From Parietichytrium sp. I65-24A (Eukaryota > Sar > Bigyra > Thraustochytrida > Thraustochytriidae): DNA of 64,000 nucleotides. The position numbers and the translations under genes are program-made. Positions 20,480 through 31,112 of this stretch are shown one piece after another (within the stretch, counting starts at the first letter, position 1; the number at the start of each line of letters is the position of its first letter). The stretch is from NCBI GenBank assembly GCA_012862575.1, contig BLSF01000037.1, forward strand, positions 62,001 through 126,000, in the 5' to 3' direction. Under the pieces are notes generated by a model, which saw only the letters and a list, made by a program, of their open reading frames with translations, did no database searches and was not told where the DNA came from.

Positions 20480-22794
20480 TCCTCCTCTCCTCGAGCACTT
20501 TGCAGCCCCGGTAACCCTTATGCGGTCGGATAAGACTTTAACTAAGGCCCTCCCTCTCTGCGCTGCTCGTGTGGTGAATGTTTCGTGCGTGCGAGTACCT
20601 TTTACGCGTCCTCTTCTCCGCGAACTAACAACAAATCAGGCACTGCAGAATTTCACCAAGTCTTTACCGCGCGGGGTCTGGCACTCTAACTCCTCACATA
20701 ATCGGCCTTCGGTTGCAAACTGCCCTTTTTAGTTAGGAGTTGGAGTAGTACAGTTACCGCCGCCCCATGAGGTCCTGTGCTCCTCTCATCCGCGGGATAG
20801 TATTATGAATGGGTGAATGGTATATCTTAGGTCCGCAATTTACAAGAACCAGGGCTCAATTGTCTCTGAAGTAAATAAGGTTTGAGCTATGAAAGGCTGG
20901 TAAGACCGTGTTGTCCATTAGGAGAATTCGGAAGATTGGGCTGACAAATGAGGATTATTAAGGATTTAAGTAGCACACCATAGAGTACGCGTGTGATGAA
21001 TGGAGCAATTGGCCGTTGCGTCTCACTAAAGTCGTTTAACACAGAAAAATATCTCTTCTCTCCCCATACTAACCCCTGCCCCAGCTAAGCTTAATCGCTC
21101 TCACCGTGTAGGTATTAACAGACAAAATCCTTCGGATACTGTCACGTATGCTTGTGAACGTTGCACATTTGTGTTCGTTTTGTTCTTGCCGCCAGACTCG
21201 GAAGTAGTAGAGCTGAGTGGGAAGAAGCAGTTTCTTCGGCTTGTAAAACTCCAAAATCCACTAGTTCAGTCATATAAGATTCAGTCCATCAGAGCGGAGA
21301 CGGAACCGCGTTTTTAAAAAGCCTGTGCATGACTGCGTAAGCGCATAAATGCGTAAATGCATAACTTTGCTACAGAAGAAAGAAAAACAAAACAAAAGAA
21401 AGTGCGACGAAGCTGACGCGGGGCTAATCATTATCTACTATTTGCGCTAATAGCCATCTTCAGGGCGGACGGGCTCTTACTACAATGCATAAGCGAGCCA
21501 GTTCTACCGTGCAGGTATATGATGCTATGCGAATCGTTGGAAATGTTGGACCTCAGTCCGCCAGATGCTAAGCCCAGTCCGCCATTGGCAGGTCATTGCG
21601 CAAAACAATTGGTTCCTGGTTCCCGGTTCCCGGTTCTTGAGTGGATAAAACGCGGTTCCAGTCGGTGCCTCGGCGAATTTGTTTCGCCGAATCAATGTCC
21701 GCTGTGCAATTTTTTTGCCGAGCGGAACGATTCTGCCAACCTCACAGCAGTCACAGCAGCCCAAACCTTTTCACTTTTCATCACTGTCATGAATGTTATT
21801 GCGGCGCAAATGCTCCGTGATGTTTTATGTGTTTCGTTTTCAGTGTAACTATTCAACCAAAAACTTGAGTTGAAGAAAACAATATTAGATTTATAGAGGC
21901 TCAACCATTTGACAGAAATGTGCCTTCTCGTTCACCTGAAGGGGATAAAGACCGAACACAAAAAGCACTAATCACCAGTATTCGTATTTAGTTTTTGCCT
22001 TTCGCAAGCTTTTACATTCAGTGCTCTCTACTTTCTCTTCATTCTTTCGTTCAAGTTTTTTTCTTTTTTCACTTCACTGCACTTGACACAAGCGAGCTCT
22101 TGTTATTACAAAACTCGGCAAGAAAACTAACCATGAACAATGACTCGTACTACCCTAGCTGATCCAACAACACTGGGTCTGTTAATTGAGTTTAGAGCCA
22201 AACGCAGAGATATACACTTCATAAGCATCGAAACTGTCCATCTTACTCAGCGGAATAGTCCCTTCCCTAGCCATCGCAGTACCGTTGGAGCCTATTATCA
22301 CCCACATAGCCATTCCAGCTAAGAGCGCGAAAGCTACAGACCAGTGACTAACAGAGAACAGTAGCCGCGCACCATTAAAACCTAATCCTAACTCCAACTA
22401 TTCAGCACTTACCACTGGAATAGCGTTCTTTAAACCACACCTCCCCATCCACACTTTTCGCACCCAAGAGCAATCCATGTCCGCGAGTACTCTCTGGCAT
22501 ACGCAAGTCCACCTCAACGGATAGGAACAACACCTCGCGGCTCTACTCGGGCTGTCTAATGGAACCATATACCAGCTAGGGCCAGCACTTCAGGTACACA
22601 CATATACATCCATACGTCCATACGTCCATACGTCCATACGTGCATACACACGCATAACGCCGTCGTTTGGAGAGGTCAAGTGCGAGGCTGACACGTGGCA
22701 AGTGTGTTTGAGGAAAGAATCGCAGTAGAAATCTCAAAGTGTGGCAGTAGTTTTGGAGAGAAAAAGTGCGAAGAAGAAGCTTAGTGCTGGTGAA
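20480..22794. other. Gene-free region, 2.3 kb
   Basis: No credible coding region or structured RNA seen on either strand. Mostly moderately AT-rich unique DNA; a CCATACGT octamer run lies at 22609-22645. It holds the promoters of the two flanking divergent genes. Confidence 0.55.
22609..22645. repeat. CCATACGT tandem repeat
   Basis: Four to five copies of an eight-base unit, about 150 bases before the next start codon. Confidence 0.8.
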
Positions 22795-24003
22795 ATGAAT
22801 TCGGCAAGACTGCAGGGACGGAGATGGACGTCCGTGTTGGCGGTGTTGCTGCTCTTTTGGGTTGTCTTTTTCTTCCGATGGCTCATGCCTCTGCATGTGG
22901 GTATGACGGGGAGAGAGGCGCTGGAAGTGGTTGGAACGGAATGGAAGCAAGATGGAGAGGTAATATCAGTTGAGGAGGCTTCAACGCGCAACTGGCTTAC
23001 GGATGAAGAACAAGAGGAAGGGGAAGAGGAAGAAGAAGAAGAAGGCTTCGTAGAACAAGTACAATTCCCGGCCATGAACGCGCTGGCGCATAAATGGCCT
23101 CGGGAGGGTCCTTCGCTGCTTGAAGCTCTCGCGCTTGGGTCCTTCGTCCGTGCTGATCCTGCTGAGAGCTGGTCGCATATGCACTGGCAGCCGACATCTG
23201 CCCGAGCCGGGGAACTATTTCAGCAGATGGCTGGCTCTCGCCAAATTCTCCTCGAGTGTCTGCGCAACAAGAGGATTTTCATGTACGGAACGTCGTTTAC
23301 CCGAGCAATATATTTTGAGATTGCCAAGCTTTTGAGAAATTCGCAGGAGCTTCCCGTCATGGACATCTTTATTCCTTCTAGCGAAACGCCGCTCGGAAGA
23401 GGTGAAAAAGAGTGTCAAGGCAGGAAACCGTTACCGGGAGCTTCGGATGGAATCATCTACTGCACACTCGCGAATCGTGCCTCACAAGGATGCAACCTTC
23501 CTGGACCTGCAGGGCATGATATTGAGAAATGCGGTTTCCCAGGAAATCACACAATTTACAATTCAGAGTTCAACATCACGTTGACGTACCAGTTCAAGAC
23601 GTATATCAGCACACCGCATGCTGATAGAGCTGTTCTCGACTTTCTTGCGCGTGAACCGCCGTATGATCTGATGATTCTCGGGTCTGCGGAATGGGGAAGG
23701 AACAAATATCTCGGAGAGGCGTCCACTTACGAGATTCAAGCGAAAGAGTTTGTCGACCCTTTATTCCGCTTTTTCAAAAACCGAAAGATTTTCGTGTATG
23801 ACAAAGGGTACAACACTTCGACGGAAAAGCTGTACCAATACATTCTCTCACTTCAAGCACAAGACCCAAGTATTGAGATCTTCTCGATGAGAGGCGTCGC
23901 AAAAGGGGGTTCAGGGATGGAGCTTGGGCATGGGTTCGCTGGTCCTCCAACTGAAGTTGCTGCTCGGAGCTCAATAATAGCAACATGCCTCAAGCACAAT
24001 TAG
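22795..24003 (+). CDS. Type II membrane protein, SGNH/PC-esterase-like
   Basis: 402 residues from the ATG at 22795 (the frame opens earlier only at a GTG). A basic N-terminus is followed by one hydrophobic segment (about 13-30), the pattern of a Golgi type II protein, then an acidic Glu-rich stem. The lumenal part begins NKRIFMYGTSFTRAIYFEIAK, similar to the GDS block (Ser nucleophile) of PC-esterase/TBL-type acyltransferases, and ends with MELGHGFAGPPTEVAAR, where a late His would fit block V. YDLMILGSAEWGRNKY could be the middle block. Five or so cysteines and three NxT/S sequons suit the secretory pathway. Such enzymes acylate or deacylate glycans. The fold assignment is tentative; it might be an unrelated glycan-processing protein. 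Confidence 0.5.
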   Translation: MNSARLQGRRWTSVLAVLLLFWVVFFFRWLMPLHVGMTGREALEVVGTEWKQDGEVISVEEASTRNWLTDEEQEEGEEEEEEEGFVEQVQFPAMNALAHKWPREGPSLLEALALGSFVRADPAESWSHMHWQPTSARAGELFQQMAGSRQILLECLRNKRIFMYGTSFTRAIYFEIAKLLRNSQELPVMDIFIPSSETPLGRGEKECQGRKPLPGASDGIIYCTLANRASQGCNLPGPAGHDIEKCGFPGNHTIYNSEFNITLTYQFKTYISTPHADRAVLDFLAREPPYDLMILGSAEWGRNKYLGEASTYEIQAKEFVDPLFRFFKNRKIFVYDKGYNTSTEKLYQYILSLQAQDPSIEIFSMRGVAKGGSGMELGHGFAGPPTEVAARSSIIATCLKHN

Positions 24004-24190
24004 CGCGCTTGCCTGTTCTGCTCGTGTAGCGTTTGCAGAGTTCTGTGTTCTATACCCCGTTGGCGCTCTAGTAGCTAGAGGTGCGCCTCCCAATGTCTAA
24101 AAATCGGGACTAACACTTCAATTTTGTTGGGTCTGGAAACTAACAATAGAGATTTGTAGTAGTTTTAAAAAAATTCTGTTGAGATATTTA

Positions 24191-27100
24191 TCACTTTCGC
24201 GGCTTCTTGATCCGCTTTGCTTGCTTGGCAGCTTTCGCGGCCTTGCTCGTGTTCTTCACGCCAGGAGCAACAATTTTTACGTTGCCTTGAATTGTCCTAA
24301 CGACCTCGTTGTCTGGCATTGAGAAAATCAAGTCTTGCTCAACTTTGGACGCATTTGGTTGCTTGCACAGCACCTCTTGTGCTTGCTTACCAGCGCGGCC
24401 TTTCTTCAAAGCTCCAGGCACAAGCTTGACCCGATATTTGTAGCCTAGAGTAGACGGCGGCGGCCCGCACACCGGCAGCGCGTACAAGATGCCGTCATCC
24501 GGTTGTGGGTTGAATGTGAACGATTTGAGATTGAGCTCGTCATCAAAAGTTTCGTCATCCTCCTCACTTTGCTTGACTTTCGGCTGCCGAACGTGCGGCT
24601 TTTTGGCTTTGTTTGGGTTCTCGTGCGAGGGTGTCTGAGCATCAGTCTCGCTCGCGCTTTCGTCGTGGGCGTCTCTTTCCCCTGCGCTATTGCCATCGTC
24701 GTCCTCGTCTTCAATCTTGTGTCCGAGAGCCATCATCGCCAGTTTCCTATCCTCCTCAGTCTGGTCTTGGTACTTCTTTTTCATTTTCTTCATCTTTCCT
24801 CGCTTTCCGCGCGGAAGAGGGGCGTTCTTTTGCTTGGCACTCTGCGGTGCGGCTCCTTCTTTGCGAGCATCCTTGCCCTTGCCCTTTTCGCGGCGATTCT
24901 GTGTCTCCGACTGCCGCTGGTCTGCTACTGGCTTATGCGAACGGGGCCGTTCTAGGGCATCGGGATCTACATCGGACGCATCATCCTTGGTGTGGCTTGT
25001 TTCCAGATCACTTGTGCTTGGCGGTGGACCGGGGGGAGGAGCCGCAATGGGCTCAGCCTCATCTCCAAGTTTGTCGCCTCCTTTCTGTATACCTTCGTTG
25101 GCGCCATCATCTTCCATTCCTTTCACGTCGCCCTCATTGCTGCCGTTGACCACCACATTGTCTTCCTCCTCCTCGCTCGCCCCACCGACGTCGTCTACAC
25201 TCTCATTCTCGCCCCCTTCGTCCCCATCGTCTTCTCCTGCGTTCTTGCCATCCTCGGTTTCACCGTCCTCCTGAGTTTGGCCGAGACCTTCACTTTGTGC
25301 ACGCCAGTCTATTTTGCGGTTGTCGTACGACTCTTGGGTTTCGTCCAGCTTGAACAAGATGCCAAAGGTGAGCTCTAGTCGGCAAGGTGGAAGGTAGTTT
25401 TTCTTTCCCCTGATCATAAAACTACCAGTCGAAAGATACTCTCCAGTCGGGGCAGTCTTGGAAACTTGGTCTGCGTTGACCCACCAAGCACTGGTAATTA
25501 TCTTCGCATTCCAAGCGGAGGATTGGCACATGGTCATCTGCCCAGCTTGACGCAAGGACTCTGGAGGGATCGCCACCCCGGGTCGCGGGCTACGCACAAC
25601 ACAGGAGGATGCACCGTGAACATCGGCATGTACGTAAATATCACCATGTGATTTCCGCAAAAATCGCTTCACAATCAGCTCGTTCTGCTGTGCGTCACGG
25701 CCGCTAATCACCAAAAAGCCTTCGCTTGTTATGAACCAGTTGAACTTCTCAAACCAATTCACCTTTCTCTGCAATTTGACGAGAGTACGATTCCTTTCGT
25801 GCTTTTCGAGATCGCGTTTAAATTTCCGCTCTGCGTCCTCGAGGACTTTGGCAGATGCCTCAAGTGTTCGCTCTGCCTTGCTCACAGCCTGCTTCTTGTT
25901 CGAGTAAAGCGCAGAGATGTTTGCAAAGGCGGACTGATTGATGTCCACAGTTGCCAACACCGTTTGCGGGCCCTTCTTTTTTGCCTCGTCAACGTACTCC
26001 GCGGGGAGCGGAAGGCGCAAAACAAGTTCGTTTGTCTCCAGTTTGGTAGTCTCGATGAGCATGGCGATTGGGTTCCGCTTCGCCTTCTCCGCCAAAATGA
26101 GCTGATCCAAATCTTCCCAAGACATTCCGCTTGCGACAGCGGAGCGGACAATGAGAATCGCGCGGTCTACGTTTTCCAAGTCATTTGCAATTGCCTCTGC
26201 GCCTTGCTCCTTTTTGAGGATATCCCCCTGGAGCATCTCTACGCGACGTTCTTGATCCTGGCGGATCGACTCCACCTTCTTGGCAGCTTGCTTGCGGTGA
26301 GCAATTGCAGATTTTTCCTCGCGCTGTGCTTCAATCTTTGAAAAGTATTCGTCGACAGCGTCATTGAATGACTCAAACTCCAAGTGTTTAGAGTCCTTGA
26401 ACTGCTCCAGCAGGACTGGGTCAAAGCGCTCGAAAAATACCGAGCTCGTGTCGTTGATTGTGGCGTCCTTGATCTCAGATGACTTTTCAAGCACCAAAAA
26501 GCCCAATTTGGCACTTGCATCGTCGATCTTCTCGTACAAAGCTCGGGGGTTCGACGAGAGCGACTCTGCGACTGCTCGAATTTTCGCCGCGTCTTCGATG
26601 AATTCTTCTGTGATCTTCTGACTGGGCTGCACACCAGCGAGTAAGAGGCAGTGTTCGATGACGTCCGGCCCGAGGATGTTTACGACACTACTACGAATGG
26701 AAAGCGAGTTTTTTAGTGAAGGCACGCCGCCAGCTTGCTTCTTCCTCCGCGCCGGCTGAGCGTCGGCAGGCTCCTGATCCTCGGCTTGATTCAACACTGC
26801 CCGAAGATGGTCAGCCAACGCGCGCTCTGACACCTGCACTGAGTCGCTGCCATCTACGTCCGCCTCGGCTTCGGAAGGTGCATCGCCCTGCCCTTTCCTG
26901 ATCGCCTCCAGGTAATTTTCGCCCACGGCGAATCGAACTTCGTCGTCTTTGAACACACGGATGAGAGAGAGAACCTTGTACGTGTAGTCAGTGAGCACGA
27001 CGTTTCCCTGCGCATACATCTCCAGCAAGATGTGGTACTGGCTCTCCTCTTTATCATAGAGCCCGAAACAAAAGTCCACCACACGGTCTTGGCCGAGCTG

Positions 27101-27379
27101 CTTGATCGAGATGAGCCGTTTCGAGCGAATGTGTTTGCGCAACTTCATCGAGAACCCGCTTGGGATGTCCGCCTTCTCTTTGTGAAACTTTGTGGCATGA
27201 AAGCGAACTCCAGATTCGATCACCACCAACTCCTTGTCCTTTCCCGGCGCAGTCAGCTTGAGCAGGAATGTTTTCGAGTCCACATCGTACACATTGTTCA
27301 CCCAGTACCCGCTCAGCTTGTTGTTCAGCTCCAGAGACACTCGCCTGATGTCCAGCTTGCTAAATTTGTTCTTCGGCAT
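24191..27379 (-). CDS. NEMF: Ribosome quality control factor NEMF/Rqc2
   Basis: 1062 residues from the ATG at 27379; an in-frame ATG at 27406 would add nine residues. NEMF/Rqc2 binds 60S subunits with a stalled peptidyl-tRNA, recruits the Listerin ligase and can add C-terminal Ala/Thr tails. NFACT-N covers about 1-520 and keeps the residues needed for tailing in yeast: Asp10 (KFSKLDIRR) and Asp98-Arg99 (LGQDRVVDF). A coiled coil (about 350-540) precedes NFACT-R (about 560-690; KFNWFITSEGFLVISGRDAQQNE, HADVHGASSCVV, LPPCRLELTFGILFKLDE). An acidic low-complexity region (about 695-955) leads to NFACT-C (GILYALPVCGPPPS to VKIVAPGVK). Single exon. The tail is Lys-rich. Converges on the SGNH-like gene with a spacer of about 190 bases. 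Confidence 0.95.
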   Translation of the reverse strand: MPKNKFSKLDIRRVSLELNNKLSGYWVNNVYDVDSKTFLLKLTAPGKDKELVVIESGVRFHATKFHKEKADIPSGFSMKLRKHIRSKRLISIKQLGQDRVVDFCFGLYDKEESQYHILLEMYAQGNVVLTDYTYKVLSLIRVFKDDEVRFAVGENYLEAIRKGQGDAPSEAEADVDGSDSVQVSERALADHLRAVLNQAEDQEPADAQPARRKKQAGGVPSLKNSLSIRSSVVNILGPDVIEHCLLLAGVQPSQKITEEFIEDAAKIRAVAESLSSNPRALYEKIDDASAKLGFLVLEKSSEIKDATINDTSSVFFERFDPVLLEQFKDSKHLEFESFNDAVDEYFSKIEAQREEKSAIAHRKQAAKKVESIRQDQERRVEMLQGDILKKEQGAEAIANDLENVDRAILIVRSAVASGMSWEDLDQLILAEKAKRNPIAMLIETTKLETNELVLRLPLPAEYVDEAKKKGPQTVLATVDINQSAFANISALYSNKKQAVSKAERTLEASAKVLEDAERKFKRDLEKHERNRTLVKLQRKVNWFEKFNWFITSEGFLVISGRDAQQNELIVKRFLRKSHGDIYVHADVHGASSCVVRSPRPGVAIPPESLRQAGQMTMCQSSAWNAKIITSAWWVNADQVSKTAPTGEYLSTGSFMIRGKKNYLPPCRLELTFGILFKLDETQESYDNRKIDWRAQSEGLGQTQEDGETEDGKNAGEDDGDEGGENESVDDVGGASEEEEDNVVVNGSNEGDVKGMEDDGANEGIQKGGDKLGDEAEPIAAPPPGPPPSTSDLETSHTKDDASDVDPDALERPRSHKPVADQRQSETQNRREKGKGKDARKEGAAPQSAKQKNAPLPRGKRGKMKKMKKKYQDQTEEDRKLAMMALGHKIEDEDDDGNSAGERDAHDESASETDAQTPSHENPNKAKKPHVRQPKVKQSEEDDETFDDELNLKSFTFNPQPDDGILYALPVCGPPPSTLGYKYRVKLVPGALKKGRAGKQAQEVLCKQPNASKVEQDLIFSMPDNEVVRTIQGNVKIVAPGVKNTSKAAKAAKQAKRIKKPRK

Positions 27380-28107
27380 CTTTCCTTCTCTCCTTCTCTC
27401 CTCCAAAACTAGCTACCTATCTATATATATATGTATCTTTCCGAGCTTCTTTCTCTCCTCCTCCCACAAAAGAAAGGCAATAAAAAAGAGAGTTTGTATT
27501 CGGGGTCTGCGACTCGGCACACCAGCCAAGCGGGGAGCTAGTCGTTACAAGCCAGCGGCCGTTTCTAGGCGTTCGGGCGTTCGGGCGTTTCGCGAATGAG
27601 TCCTCGTGAACCAAAGAAGCGTGACTGCATTGCTCTTCTGGAAGGAGCTCGTTGGTTTTTGCAAGTACGAGCTGGTGGATGGGGAAAAACCCTGGAGCGG
27701 CTGCGGAACGTGACCGGAACGTGCCGGGAATGGGTGGAAACGGGTTCTAGTCTCCGCTAACGGTAAGAGTACTACGTTGAAAGCAACTTTTTGATTGACA
27801 CTGTGAGAGTGAGGTTTTTGTGTGAATGTGAATGTGAATTTCAGTTTTTTGAGTTTGTTGATTGAATCGATTGAACAGAAGTTTAGGTAGTCTTCAGGAC
27901 TCGGTCGAGGCGTTTCGGCGTCGGCGGTATGATGTTTTTTTTGCACAAATTGGCAGATCTATAAAATCTAACGAGCGAATCGTCGATTGACTAGATATGG
28001 TACGGTAGGTGGAACGTTGTTTTGCAAGGGGGCCGAAATGATAATGATAATGATAATCCCGAGCCAATCGAGGGACATTGACTCGTCGATTCAGGGCAGC
28101 TTGGCGA
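27380..28107. other. Intergenic spacer
   Basis: Promoter of NEMF and 3' side of the PPP1R21-like gene. A (TA)n run sits near 27421-27432, and GAATGTGAATGTGAAT near 27822. Open frames here show no domain. Confidence 0.5.
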
Positions 28108-30228
28108 TCAGAGCTCCGCAACACCAGGGGTCTCCGTCGACTGGCTGCTCGTGAGCATTTCAGTGAGTTGCCGCAGCTGCTTGTCATAATTGGACCTCGT
28201 CACCGCTAGCTCCTCGCCCATTGAAGTTTTCACTTGCAAAAGCTGGCGCTCAAGCTCGGTGGCCTCCTTTTGAAGCCGAGTTCGTTCACTTTGCAGCCAT
28301 TCCTCTTGCGCCTGAGCACTCTCCAGCACGGCTGCCCGTTGTTGAGCCAGCGACTCGGCAGCTGCAATTCGCTCTGCAAAGTGATCCAGCTCGGCAGGCA
28401 GGTCGGAGGGCAAAAAACGGAACTCTGTGCTCTCCGGGCGCAAGGTCTCCAAAGCTGCTGTGATGCTCTCTGAAAGCGACTGGGACTGGGTGTTGAGGAC
28501 GACGAACTTGCTCTTGATGCTGGCCCCCCCTTGCGTATTTAAAGACGTATGTTCGTAGTTGGTGACTGGGTGCTCCTCTGCCTGATGGTCGGGCACAGGC
28601 GAACGCTTTTCCTCGCAAGTGAGTCGGAGCTCAAGTTGCTTGATGTGTTTTTCCTTCGCCGTGAGCTGGGACCGGGCCTGAGCATAACTCGCCTCGAGGG
28701 CCTCTAGCTTTGATGTCTGCTCTGCGCAGTACGTCTCCAGAGCCGCAAAAGACTTTTCGAGGCCGTCACTCTGCTGTTTGGAAGCCCGGGTATTCGCAGC
28801 AGACACAGCATGGATGTGCTGCATGAAGGCCCGAGCCTGTTTCCGCGATGGCGTATCCACTTGAACGCCTCTCAGGAAGGTGAGATATTCGTGCAAACTC
28901 TTGGCGAGAGAACTGAAGCGCTCTGCCATGCCGTCGCAACACCGTGTGACCAAAGCAACGAACGAGGGCGGATGCTGGTCACTCGCCTCATCTTCACGTT
29001 CCGTCGCGTTCTGCCCCTTGCTCCGCAGTGCGCTGGCACATTCGGAGAGTTGATGCACAGCTTCCTCCAGCCTGATTGGTTCGGAGGCAAGGGCTTGCTT
29101 AAGCGCCAACGACGGGCCTCTTGTGGCACCGAAGGCCTTTTTCAAGAGCTGCACGTCGGGACTCGCCACCTCGTTCGAGTCCAACGAATCCAGAAAAGCA
29201 ACGAAGGCTTTGCCGACCAGCTCCACCTCGGAGCGCATCTTGCGCACCGCGCGATTGGCGGAGTGTCCCGCTCCCGCTACGGAGGACGAGGCAACGGGTC
29301 TGCAAATGCGGCCGGAATCGGCGAATGCATGGAAGGATCCGAGCGCCGATTGCAGAGAAGAGCACAGCGAAGTGAGCGAAGATGTAATATGCGCAGGTAA
29401 GCTGTTCTGTTTGCATTCTCCAAGAAAGACAAACCAAGACGAGTTGATGCCTCCGAGCTCCTGCGTGACAGAGTCCTCGAGCTCCGTGCGCTGCTGGTGC
29501 TTCAATGCACTCTGCGGCACCGTAGCGTGTGCTTTCACAACATCCACATCCGCGGTGTCGTCAAAGGGAACCTTGTTGGCAAATTTCTCCCTCAGCGCGG
29601 CCACGTCCGATTCCCGCAATTGCTGCACGTATTTGAGCTGCTCAGTCTTGTGCTTGAGCTTCCGACTGAGTTCCTGCACGAGTGCAGTTTTCGCGCCCAG
29701 CTGCGTTTTGAGTTCCGCAATCTCCTTCTTCGCGAAACCCAGCTCACTCTTCGCCGCTTCCGTCTCCTCCGCGAAGCGCTCCATTTCGCCCAGCGCCTGG
29801 TCCGCCTTAGCCTTTAGCTTAGCGATCTCCTGAGCGTGGATCTTGCGCTGCACATGTCCGTCTTCGCGCAGTTTCCCCGCGGTCTTGACCTGCTCCTGCA
29901 GCTGCTCTTCCGCCAGCCGCACGTGCTCCTGGAGCCTGGCAATCTCGGCCGTGCTGCCGTCAGCTGACGACAGCAGCGTGTTGAACATGCTGCCGCCCGT
30001 GATGTTGATGCTCGCGGTCTGGCGCTCCATGTGCAGCTGCTGCCGCAGCTGCGTGACACTAGCGCCCAGGCGGGACTTGTCCGCGGTGAGGTCGTCCACC
30101 TGCTGCCGCAGAGACCGCAGCTCGCCGTCCAGCCGACGCAGAGAGTCCTTGGACTGAGAGTTGGCCTCGCGCTCGGAGAGAAGAGCGCGCTTTAGAGCGC
30201 TGCGCTCCTGACGAAGCTTGTCCTCCAT
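28108..30228 (-). CDS. PPP1R21-like coiled-coil protein (KLRAQ domain)
   Basis: 706 residues from the ATG at 30228. The frame runs on upstream through repeat DNA, but the match begins at this ATG. Residues 1-65 (KLRQERSALKRALLSEREAN, then LRSLRQQVDDLTADKSRL) follow the KLRAQ pattern of human PPP1R21, and the C-terminal TRSNYDKQLRQLTEMLTSSQ resembles its conserved end (TKRSYEDQLSMMSDHL). Long coiled coils fill about 1-270; a mid region with helical repeats (WFVFLGECKQ, SFVALVTRCCDGMAERFSS) precedes another coiled coil. PPP1R21 is part of the FERRY complex, which links early endosomes (Rab5) to mRNA and ribosomes. That role here is inference. Intronless. Confidence 0.68.
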   Translation of the reverse strand: MEDKLRQERSALKRALLSEREANSQSKDSLRRLDGELRSLRQQVDDLTADKSRLGASVTQLRQQLHMERQTASINITGGSMFNTLLSSADGSTAEIARLQEHVRLAEEQLQEQVKTAGKLREDGHVQRKIHAQEIAKLKAKADQALGEMERFAEETEAAKSELGFAKKEIAELKTQLGAKTALVQELSRKLKHKTEQLKYVQQLRESDVAALREKFANKVPFDDTADVDVVKAHATVPQSALKHQQRTELEDSVTQELGGINSSWFVFLGECKQNSLPAHITSSLTSLCSSLQSALGSFHAFADSGRICRPVASSSVAGAGHSANRAVRKMRSEVELVGKAFVAFLDSLDSNEVASPDVQLLKKAFGATRGPSLALKQALASEPIRLEEAVHQLSECASALRSKGQNATEREDEASDQHPPSFVALVTRCCDGMAERFSSLAKSLHEYLTFLRGVQVDTPSRKQARAFMQHIHAVSAANTRASKQQSDGLEKSFAALETYCAEQTSKLEALEASYAQARSQLTAKEKHIKQLELRLTCEEKRSPVPDHQAEEHPVTNYEHTSLNTQGGASIKSKFVVLNTQSQSLSESITAALETLRPESTEFRFLPSDLPAELDHFAERIAAAESLAQQRAAVLESAQAQEEWLQSERTRLQKEATELERQLLQVKTSMGEELAVTRSNYDKQLRQLTEMLTSSQSTETPGVAEL

Positions 30229-31112
30229 CGCACCATGCGATAATGAGAGACACCTCGCAGAAATTAGCAAGTTACCACCGACTTTGCCGTCTTTCTCCTC
30301 CTCTCTTTTCTTTTCTTTTTTATTTCTGTTTGTCTGTTTGTCTGTTTCTCTGTTTGCCTGTTTGTCTGTTTCTCTGTTTGCCTGTTTGTCTGTTTTCTGT
30401 TTGTCTGTGTGTCTTTCTCTCTCTGTTTGCTTGCCTGTCTTTGTGGGTGTGGGTGTGGGTGAGGTGATTGCGTACCCCACGCGGTCTCACTGTGTGGGGG
30501 AGAGAGAGAAGGAGAGGAAGAGAAGGAAGGGGAGAAAAATGTCCAAGGGAAAACGACGAAAAGAGAGAAGAGAGAAAAGAAGAGAGAAAAGAGATCGAAA
30601 ATGAGAGAGAGTTTCTATCTACTAAAGAATAGGCTGAGTAGAGTACCGGTACCCTTGCATAGTGATTGAGTAGCCTGAAACAAGGATTGTACTCGAGTAA
30701 TTATAACTAATAAGTAGGTGTCCTCGGATAGGAGGTCTATCAAAGGTTACTAAAATGTCGCTAGAGCTAGATTAAAGCTGGCTCTAGAGATAGAGCTACC
30801 CACAGGTGGGATGGGTGGCTATGGTATCAATAACACCTATTCGTAAATATAAGAGGAGCACGATCTAAGGCGTTTCCCGTATCTGACACTAGTCCCACTT
30901 CAAATTTTCTCCATTACTTTTTTGAATTTGGCTAATTTGGCCATTAGAGAAGAAAAGAAAAGAAAAAAGAAAAGAAAAAAAAGAGGGGAATAGATCTTGG
31001 TGCTAATTCAGTGCGGAGAGAGGCCTTAACATAAATTAACATAGACTGTGTTGCGCATCGCGCACCCCTCTTCCCCTTCCCTTTCCCTTCCCTGCGAGTA
31101 CCCCTGTCCGCC
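30229..31112. other. Divergent promoter region with repeats
   Basis: Between two head-to-head genes. Holds a TGTTTGTC/TGTTTCTC/TGTTTGCC repeat (30322-30428), a purine-rich GAGAAA stretch (30495-30610), then unique AT-rich DNA with CTAGAGCTAG-type short palindromes (30765-30805). Confidence 0.6.
30322..30428. repeat. TGTTTGYC minisatellite-like repeat
   Basis: Imperfect eight-base units in the leader of the PPP1R21-like gene; they translate to a Gln/Thr/Asn/Lys-rich stretch if read on the minus strand, which is why the open frame extends upstream of the true start. Confidence 0.8.

Noticed and set aside
24690-25274. Ser/Pro-rich frame antisense to NEMF
   Set aside because: Reverse reading of the acidic low-complexity region of NEMF; composition explains it.
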